Source: OCS116 cluster bacterium (lineage in GTDB: Bacteria > Pseudomonadota > Alphaproteobacteria > Rhizobiales > OSC116). Taken from it: a stretch of 10,344 nt of DNA. The stretch is taken from positions 1 to 10,344 of the forward strand of contig NVUS02000336.1 in NCBI GenBank assembly GCA_002402005.2, given 5' to 3'. The position numbers and the translations under genes were made by a program. Under the pieces are notes generated by a model. The model saw only the letters and a list, made by a program, of their open reading frames with translations, searched no databases and was not told the DNA's origin. The number at the start of each line of letters is the position of its first letter. Within the stretch, counting starts at the first letter, position 1. Positions 5,988-10,344 of the stretch are shown one piece after another.

Positions 5988-7352
5988 ATGCAGAAATCAA
6001 TTAAATCAAAAATTTTATTGCCGGGCTTGATCGCCACGGCCTTGCTCAGCCCCAATATAACCTATGCAAAAGATGCTGAACTTTCGGGTATCTGGCAATC
6101 TATTGGCTATGGGGTTTGGTTTTCGGTCGCGCAAGATGGCGCAAAAATCTACCAAACTACCAAGGATACATGTGTTGATTTTTTAACCATGGACTCATTT
6201 GATTATCAGGGCAATATTGCCACCATTAAAGGTGCAAAGCTCACTGGCTTAGGCCAATATATGCCGGCGCAAGATTTTAAAATTGAACTTAAAGATGGCT
6301 TGCTTAACCTTGAAATTGGCAAAGTGAACCCGGTGCAAGCCAGGCGTATGAGCAAGCTACCTGCGACATGCAATACGTTAACCACCAACACAGCCGAAAA
6401 TAATTTCGAGGTTTTTTGGCAATTTTTTAATGAAAATTACCCGTTTTTTGAGCTTCGAAATGTTGATTGGCAAAAATCATATGCGACGTTTCGGCCAAAA
6501 ATCAACGCCGCAACCAGCGATGAAGACTTATTCAAAATCATCCAAGATATGATCGCGCCGCTGGGTGATGGGCATGTATCCATCATCAGCCCAATGGGTG
6601 AATTTGTAGCGGTTAATAAGCCTATATGGGCGGAAGGTTTGGAGGAAGAAGATATGCCACCACTTGCCATGATGGCGGCCGATAGTTACCTAAAAAATGG
6701 TTATAAAACCACCGCCAATGGCACCTTTATTTACGGCAAGCTCACCCCAAAAATCGGCTATATCAACCTATTGGGTTTTGATGATTTAATGGATAATGCT
6801 GGCGACACCAGCTTGCTTAAAAATAGCATGGATGAGATATTGTTGGCGTTTAAAGATGTTGACTCCATTGTCATTGACATTCGGATTAATTTTGGCGGCG
6901 ATGATACCAGCGGGCTATTTGTGGCCGGGTATTTTACCGATCAAAAACAAGTGGTTTTGAAGAAAAGCGTTTGGGTAGATGGTGCTTTTGAACATATTGC
7001 CGATATTGAATTGCTGCCAACAAGCAATGCGGCATTTATGGGCGATGTATATTTGCTGACCAGCGGTTTGAGCATCAGCGCTGCTGAAACTTTTGCACTG
7101 ACAATGGCGCAATTGCCGCATGTTACACTGGTTGGCGAGCCTAGCAATGGCATGTTGTCTGACCAATGGTTTTTGACGCTGCCAAATGGCTGGATTGGGA
7201 CAATTTCTAACGAACGATATTTATCGGCCAATGGTGAATTGTTTGAAGCCAGAGGCGTGCCGGTCGACATCGAATTGCCGGTAAAGATAAGCGATTATGC
7301 CGCGAAATATGATCCAGCGCTTGAATATATATTAAAGCTGCCGAATAAATAG
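5988..7352 (+). CDS. Secreted S41-family (tail-specific/tricorn-core type) serine peptidase
   Basis: The 454-residue product starts with a Sec signal peptide (basic MQKSIKSK, hydrophobic to about residue 20, likely cleavage after TYA at 27). Residues about 30-130 form an uncharacterised beta-rich N-terminal domain containing Cys62 and Cys128. The peptidase part runs from about 138 to 435 and shows the S41 landmarks: LGDGH (192-196), IDIRINFGG (296-304), and LTSGLSISAAETF (357-369), where Ser364 is the predicted nucleophile, then LVGEPSNGML (381-390). No PDZ domain is evident between the N-terminal region and the core, so it is closer to the PDZ-less S41 proteins than to CtpA/Prc. By family knowledge it cleaves proteins or peptides, here in the periplasm or outside the cell; the substrate is unknown. 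The gene stands alone, divergent from the cupredoxin gene and convergent with the EamA gene. Confidence 0.88.
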   Translation: MQKSIKSKILLPGLIATALLSPNITYAKDAELSGIWQSIGYGVWFSVAQDGAKIYQTTKDTCVDFLTMDSFDYQGNIATIKGAKLTGLGQYMPAQDFKIELKDGLLNLEIGKVNPVQARRMSKLPATCNTLTTNTAENNFEVFWQFFNENYPFFELRNVDWQKSYATFRPKINAATSDEDLFKIIQDMIAPLGDGHVSIISPMGEFVAVNKPIWAEGLEEEDMPPLAMMAADSYLKNGYKTTANGTFIYGKLTPKIGYINLLGFDDLMDNAGDTSLLKNSMDEILLAFKDVDSIVIDIRINFGGDDTSGLFVAGYFTDQKQVVLKKSVWVDGAFEHIADIELLPTSNAAFMGDVYLLTSGLSISAAETFALTMAQLPHVTLVGEPSNGMLSDQWFLTLPNGWIGTISNERYLSANGELFEARGVPVDIELPVKISDYAAKYDPALEYILKLPNK

Positions 7353-7362
7353 GCCAAAAGCG

Positions 7363-7387
7363 AGTGACGAGCTCTCGGTTCGTCACT
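7363..7387. terminator. Hairpin between convergent S41 and EamA genes, possible bidirectional terminator
   Basis: AGTGACGA (7363-7370) pairs perfectly with TCGTCACT (7380-7387) around a 9-base loop, and a G-T and a C-G pair can extend the stem. It lies 10 bp after the S41 stop and includes the EamA stop codon (7383-7385). Neither side has a real T-run, only CTTTT on the minus strand, so termination would be weak or Rho-assisted; the stem may instead protect the two 3' ends. Confidence 0.45.
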
Positions 7388-8255
7388 TGACCTTTGGTTT
7401 GAATGATACAAAATATATAGCGGTTAAAATCAGCAGCAAAGCAATGAGAGCGTTGAAGCCAAGCGCCTCGTTTAAAAATACAATGCCCAACAAAGCCCCA
7501 ACAACCGGCACCATAAAGTTGATTTGCGACATGCGCGCCGCGCCCAATTGCGGCACGAGGTAAAAATATATCCAAGTGGCCAAAGCGGTTGGGAAAATGC
7601 CCAAATATATCGCCGCGCTGAGCGAGTTAAAGCTCGGCAAATCGCTGCTCAGCGGCGCATCTATGATGAAAGCCGCGATCACGATGATGATGGTGCCGAT
7701 GAGCATTGAATCGGCGCTCATGGTCACCGCTGGTAAATTGGCATATTTGCGCACATAAAGCGTGGTGAAAGCATAACATAACGCTGCGCCCAAAACTGCC
7801 AATTGCCCCATAATGTGGCTGCCAAAACCGTTCAAGGCGGCTGGCCCAAACAAAACCAGTAGACCCAGAATGCCAAAACCGATGCCAATTAGCGATCGTT
7901 TGGTCAGTTTTTCGTCTTTATGCGCCAGCGGTGCGAGCAGAATGGTCACCACTGGTGAAATGCCCATCAATAGAGCCGCAAGCCCGCTCTCTACATGCAA
8001 TTCACCAAAGCTGATGAGTGAAAATGGGATGATGCTGCCAAACAGTCCGCTGACGGTGAGCACGCCCCATGCCGCTAGATCGCGCGGTAGGGATAGGGAT
8101 TGTGCGCGCAAAATGACTAGCAATATAATTGTGCCGATCATCATACGCATCGCCACCAAGCTGAGTGGGTTGATGCTTTCGACCCCAATTTTAATGGCCA
8201 AATATGAGCTGCCCCAAATGGTGGCCAGTAAAATCCATAAAAGTATATTTTTCAT
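7383..8255 (-). CDS. EamA/DMT-superfamily inner-membrane transporter
   Basis: The 290-residue protein has about ten hydrophobic helices arranged as two EamA repeats (PF00892), roughly residues 3-136 and 148-285. The N-terminal signature ATIWGSSYLAIKIG (11-24) and the repeat end with GISPVVTILLAPLA (97-110), ending FLNEAL (264-269) in the second repeat, are typical of the family. Members export amino acids, metabolites or drugs across the inner membrane; the substrate cannot be read from sequence. The start at 8255 is preceded by a purine-rich AAGAGA at modest distance. The gene is divergent from the HxlR-type regulator gene with an 89-bp spacer containing an inverted repeat, which suggests control by that regulator. 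The 3' end overlaps a hairpin shared with the S41 gene. Confidence 0.9.
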   Translation of the reverse strand: MKNILLWILLATIWGSSYLAIKIGVESINPLSLVAMRMMIGTIILLVILRAQSLSLPRDLAAWGVLTVSGLFGSIIPFSLISFGELHVESGLAALLMGISPVVTILLAPLAHKDEKLTKRSLIGIGFGILGLLVLFGPAALNGFGSHIMGQLAVLGAALCYAFTTLYVRKYANLPAVTMSADSMLIGTIIIVIAAFIIDAPLSSDLPSFNSLSAAIYLGIFPTALATWIYFYLVPQLGAARMSQINFMVPVVGALLGIVFLNEALGFNALIALLLILTAIYFVSFKPKVK

Positions 8256-8289
8256 TTTTATCTCTTTTCAGCAGCATTTCGTCGTGCTA

Positions 8290-8319
8290 TTGTTTTAGTA
8301 GCAAACTAATTGCTACACT
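8290..8319 (+). promoter_or_regulatory. Candidate promoter of the HxlR-type regulator gene
   Basis: TTGTTT (8290-8295) and TACACT (8314-8319) are separated by 18 bp and lie 26 bp before the start codon. The 7-bp inverted repeat described separately falls in the spacer and touches the -10 hexamer, so a bound repressor would block this promoter. Evidence is consensus similarity only. Confidence 0.35.
8295..8316. promoter_or_regulatory. Candidate operator: two overlapping inverted repeats in the EamA/HxlR spacer
   Basis: GTAGCAA (8298-8304) and TTGCTAC (8310-8316) form a perfect 7-bp inverted repeat around ACTAA. A second perfect repeat, TTAGT (8295-8299) and ACTAA (8305-8309), overlaps it around AGCAA. 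Dimeric winged-helix regulators of the HxlR type bind such dyads, commonly in the spacer beside their own gene. The site could therefore control both the exporter and the regulator. That the HxlR-type protein binds here is inferred from position and symmetry. Confidence 0.6.
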
Positions 8320-8344
8320 TTTGATAGCGCAAAGCAAGTCTTAA

Positions 8345-8713
8345 ATGAATAACGATGATAAAAATGTCAAAATAGCGAAAGTTGGCCAAAAAGTGCGTGG
8401 CTCCAAAACTGGGCAACCGATAATGATATTGTTCGACCTTTTGGGCCGGCGCTGGGCGATGGGCATTATTTGGAATTTAAGCGCACAAAATTGCACATTT
8501 AGAGAGCTGCAAGCCAGATGCGATAGTTTGTCGCCAACCGTGTTAAACACAAGGCTTAAAGAATTGCGCGCGGCAAACTTAGTCGAGAAAGCCGAACATG
8601 GTTATGGGTTGACCGCCGAAGGCATAAAGCTATTTAAAATGCTTGAGCCTTTGGGTGACTGGTCATATGGGTGGACGGATATGTTGACTGTGGAGAATTC
8701 ATCAAAAAAATGA
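8345..8713 (+). CDS. HxlR-family winged-helix transcriptional regulator
   Basis: The 122-residue protein matches the HxlR family (PF01638) along residues about 27-112: LLGRRWAMGIIWNL (32-45), TFRELQARCDSLSPTVLNTRLKEL (51-74) as the helix-turn-helix, and a wing containing YGLTAEGIKLF (87-97), ending with the typical PLGDW (102-106). It should act as a dimeric DNA-binding repressor or activator in the cytoplasm. Unlike the redox sensors YodB and HypR, it has no cysteine in its first 49 residues; only Cys50 and Cys59 are present, so a different signal is likely. A lysine-rich tail of about 20 residues precedes the domain. There is no strong Shine-Dalgarno before ATG 8345. It is divergent from the EamA exporter gene, its most likely target, and 39 bp upstream of the FtrA-like gene. 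Confidence 0.92.
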   Translation: MNNDDKNVKIAKVGQKVRGSKTGQPIMILFDLLGRRWAMGIIWNLSAQNCTFRELQARCDSLSPTVLNTRLKELRAANLVEKAEHGYGLTAEGIKLFKMLEPLGDWSYGWTDMLTVENSSKK

Positions 8714-8752
8714 ATTGGCGCAAATGACAATATGCGTTAATATGCCGCCATT

Positions 8753-9727
8753 ATGAAGCAACAACAAAAACCACCACTTGTGACCATCATCGCCTATGAC
8801 AATTTGGCTTTGTTCGAGTTTGGCATTGCCGCCGAAGCCTTTGGTTTAAAACGGCCGGAATTTGAGCATTGGTATGAGTGCCAAGTGATTGCGGTTGACC
8901 CAACACCGCTAGCGGCTTTTGGCAATATACGCATTGAGGCGGAGTATAATTTTGACAAAATTGCGCAGTCTGACATCATCATCATTCCGGGTTGGAGAAG
9001 TATGGACAAACCCATTGCACCTGAATTTAAAGCGGCTTTACTGCAAGCTCATAAAGCTGGTGCGCGCATTGCCACCATTTGTAGTGGGGTGTTTGTTTTG
9101 GCCATATTGGATGAGGAAATGGGCATTCTACAAGGCAAAAAAATTACGACCCATTGGAAGAATGCACAGGCTTTACAGCAAAAATTTCCTCATTTGAACA
9201 TCGATCCGGATGTTTTATATATTGATGAGGGTGATGTTCTCACCTCAGCTGGTTCTGCTGCGGGGTTGGATTTGTGCTTGCACATCATCCGTCAGGATTT
9301 TGGCGCAAAAATGGCCAACCAAGTGGCGCAGCGTTTGGTTTTGCCGGCGCATCGTGAAGGTGGGCAAAAACAATATATCCCACAACCACTCACCCCCAAA
9401 GACCGTGCCAGCGGCCTGTCGGCTTTGCTCGACCATGTGCGCACCACATTGGTACAGGACTGGTCGGTAAAGCAAATGGCCGCGCATGCAATTATGTCGG
9501 AACGCTCATTTTTGCGCAAATTCAAACAAGTGACTGGCGAAACCCCGCGAGTTTGGCTGACCAAACAACGGCTATATCGAGTGAAGGATATGTTGGAGAC
9601 ATCCGACTTATCAGTCGCGCAAATTGCCGAGGCCACGGGGTTTGTGACGCCCGAAACTTTACGCCATCACTTTCGGCGGCTGTTGGGCACCAGCCCGCTC
9701 AATTACCGCGCGCAATTTTTAACTTAG
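8753..9727 (+). CDS. ftrA: FtrA-like GlxA/AraC-family transcriptional regulator
   Basis: The 324-residue protein is a fusion of a DJ-1/PfpI-like domain (about 8-195) and a C-terminal AraC DNA-binding domain (about 237-322). The first contains the nucleophile-elbow segment ATICSGVFVLA with Cys110, followed by TTHW (132-135) and DVLTSAGSAAGLDLCLH (161-177), all typical of GlxA-type regulators. VLPAHREGGQKQYI at 196-209 is the segment that points to the FtrA subgroup, and the length agrees with it. The AraC part has both helix-turn-helix units, with EATGFVTPETLRHHFRR at 293-309 and the GTSPLNYR end at 312-319. In this family the first domain is normally a ligand-sensing, non-catalytic module. 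The effector and targets are unknown. No clear ribosome binding site precedes the ATG. The gene symbol rests on recognition of the subgroup, not on a database search. Confidence 0.87.
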   Translation: MKQQQKPPLVTIIAYDNLALFEFGIAAEAFGLKRPEFEHWYECQVIAVDPTPLAAFGNIRIEAEYNFDKIAQSDIIIIPGWRSMDKPIAPEFKAALLQAHKAGARIATICSGVFVLAILDEEMGILQGKKITTHWKNAQALQQKFPHLNIDPDVLYIDEGDVLTSAGSAAGLDLCLHIIRQDFGAKMANQVAQRLVLPAHREGGQKQYIPQPLTPKDRASGLSALLDHVRTTLVQDWSVKQMAAHAIMSERSFLRKFKQVTGETPRVWLTKQRLYRVKDMLETSDLSVAQIAEATGFVTPETLRHHFRRLLGTSPLNYRAQFLT

Positions 9728-9731
9728 GTGG
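9726..9731 (+). promoter_or_regulatory. Ribosome binding site that sets the GNAT gene start
   Basis: AGGTGG overlaps the last two bases of the FtrA-like gene's stop codon and lies 8 bp before ATG 9740. In-frame GTG 9728 and ATG 9734 are too close to it to be used well. The arrangement suggests translation of the GNAT gene by ribosomes finishing the upstream gene. Confidence 0.65.
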
Positions 9732-9739
9732 GTATGGCC

Positions 9740-10288
9740 ATGCCAAAATATAAAAACATCAAGCTGCGAAAAGCTGACCTTACTGAGCTAAAATCCATTT
9801 ATGATTTGATGTTTACTGATGAAGCTTGGGTTGAATTTAACGCACCGTATTTTCCCTATTCGCGCCCGACATTGGTGGAATTTGAGCAGAAATTTTTCAA
9901 CCGATTGATGGCCGGCAAGACGGCTTTGCTGATCGAATTCGATGGGCAAGCGGTTGGCAGTGTGAGTTATTATTGGGAGGATGAAAATACCCGATGGCTT
10001 GAGATTGGCATTGCCATTTACGACCAGCGCCAATGGAGCCAAGGCATTGGCCGCAAGGCTTTGCCGCTTTGGATTGACCATTTATTTGCAACCTTGGAAA
10101 TTGAGCGGGTTGGCTTAACCACATGGTCAGGCAACCCGCGCATGGTGGCTTGTGCCCAGGCCATCGGTATGCAGTTAGAAGCGCAAATACGAAAAGTTAG
10201 ATATTATAAAGGCATCTATTATGACAGCATCAAACTTGGCGTGATACGCGAGCAATGGTCACAAAATAAGGCGGCTCAAAACCAATGA
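9740..10288 (+). CDS. GNAT-family N-acetyltransferase (RimJ/RimL-like)
   Basis: From ATG 9740 the protein has 182 residues; the start is chosen by the AGGTGG 8 bp upstream, and earlier in-frame GTG 9728 or ATG 9734 would add two to four residues. The acetyl-CoA-binding motif A is visible as LEIGIAI (87-93) followed by QGIGRKAL (101-108), the Q/R-x-x-G-x-G/A loop that holds the pyrophosphate. Motif B follows at TTWSGNPRMVACAQAIGM (127-144), and the C-terminal YYKGIYYDSIKLGVI (155-169) resembles the end of RimJ/RimL-type members. It should transfer acetyl from acetyl-CoA to an amine in the cytoplasm; whether the acceptor is a protein N-terminus, a polyamine or a drug is not evident. It follows the FtrA-like gene with 12 bp between stop and start, and its last codons form part of the terminator. 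Confidence 0.9.
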   Translation: MPKYKNIKLRKADLTELKSIYDLMFTDEAWVEFNAPYFPYSRPTLVEFEQKFFNRLMAGKTALLIEFDGQAVGSVSYYWEDENTRWLEIGIAIYDQRQWSQGIGRKALPLWIDHLFATLEIERVGLTTWSGNPRMVACAQAIGMQLEAQIRKVRYYKGIYYDSIKLGVIREQWSQNKAAQNQ

Positions 10289-10303
10289 GCCGCCTTTGTT
10301 ATT
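10268..10303. terminator. Intrinsic, probably bidirectional, terminator after the GNAT gene
   Basis: AAGGCGGCTCA (10268-10278) pairs perfectly with TGAGCCGCCTT (10286-10296) around the 7-base loop AAACCAA. The plus strand continues TGTTATT, and the minus strand continues ATTTTGT, so both directions have a T-rich tail. The GNAT stop codon TGA (10286-10288) lies within the stem. Confidence 0.88.
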
Positions 10304-10317
10304 GTGGTTGCTTAGGT

Positions 10318-10344
10318 TTAATAACCCAGCGCTAATGATGTAGA
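10318..10344 (-). CDS. Possible 3' end of a convergent minus-strand gene (partial)
   Basis: Read on the minus strand from the window edge, one frame gives STSLALGY followed by TAA at 10320-10318, 22 bp before the terminator hairpin with a T-rich tail in that direction. A C-terminal aromatic residue is common in outer-membrane beta-barrel proteins, so an outer-membrane protein is one possibility. Only eight codons are visible, and one other minus-strand frame is also open here, running through the hairpin, so this is tentative. Confidence 0.3.
   Translation of the reverse strand, partial: STSLALGY

Noticed and set aside
6210..6221. Perfect 12-bp palindrome GGCAATATTGCC.
   Set aside because: It is a single copy inside the S41 coding sequence, where ordinary codons explain it; nothing indicates a regulator site.
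7207..7575. A 122-codon minus-strand open frame spanning the S41 and EamA gene ends.
   Set aside because: It overlaps two confident genes and runs through the intergenic hairpin; the product resembles no protein family.
7813..8298. A 161-codon plus-strand open frame antisense to the EamA gene.
   Set aside because: Its product is low-complexity and Met/Ser/Arg-rich with no recognisable domain, while the opposite strand encodes a clear ten-helix transporter over the same bases.
1..10344. Search for mobile elements, CRISPR repeats, toxin-antitoxin pairs, defence genes and tRNA genes.
   Set aside because: No transposase or integrase motifs, regularly spaced repeats, or cloverleaf sequences were seen by eye, and all long frames are accounted for by ordinary metabolic, transport or regulatory genes.

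Overview
The window looks like ordinary chromosomal DNA from a Gram-negative bacterium, most likely an alphaproteobacterium of moderate G+C (mid-40s percent by eye, not computed). The support is indirect: several products carry Sec signal peptides for a periplasm, there is a lone periplasmic solute-binding protein and an amicyanin-type cupredoxin, and the DJ-1/AraC regulator is FtrA-like. Genus cannot be told from this sequence. No rRNA, tRNA, CRISPR array, insertion sequence, integrase, phage gene or recognisable defence system was seen.

Left region (1-2452): the 3' half of an MFS transporter enters from the left edge and is followed, same strand, by a membrane di-iron fatty acid hydroxylase/sterol desaturase family gene. 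This meets, tail to tail with a 1-bp gap, a minus-strand periplasmic binding protein of the amino-acid (SBP_bac_3) type that has no permease beside it.

Middle region (2453-7352): a 600-residue membrane family 2 glycosyltransferase carries an extra N-terminal domain resembling the GspE/MshE N-terminal fold. Next, on the same strand, is a radical SAM enzyme with a cysteine-rich C-terminus, closed by a strong intrinsic terminator. A minus-strand gene for a very small periplasmic blue-copper protein follows, divergent from a secreted S41-family protease across an AT-rich 267-bp spacer.

Right region (7353-10344): an EamA/DMT-type exporter (minus) and an HxlR-type regulator (plus) diverge from an 89-bp spacer holding a perfect 7-bp inverted repeat overlapped by a second 5-bp one, a good candidate operator. 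Downstream of the HxlR gene lie an FtrA-like DJ-1/AraC regulator and a GNAT acetyltransferase whose ribosome binding site overlaps the regulator's stop codon. The block ends in an 11-bp terminator hairpin with T-rich flanks on both strands, and the last 27 bases may be the tail of a convergent minus-strand gene.

Taken together, the right block (exporter, two regulators, acetyltransferase) could be a small-molecule export/detoxification neighbourhood; this is inference from family membership only. The points most worth following are the operator in the HxlR/EamA spacer, the fused N-terminal domain of the glycosyltransferase, and the unassigned radical SAM enzyme. None of them amounts to a demonstrated new system.
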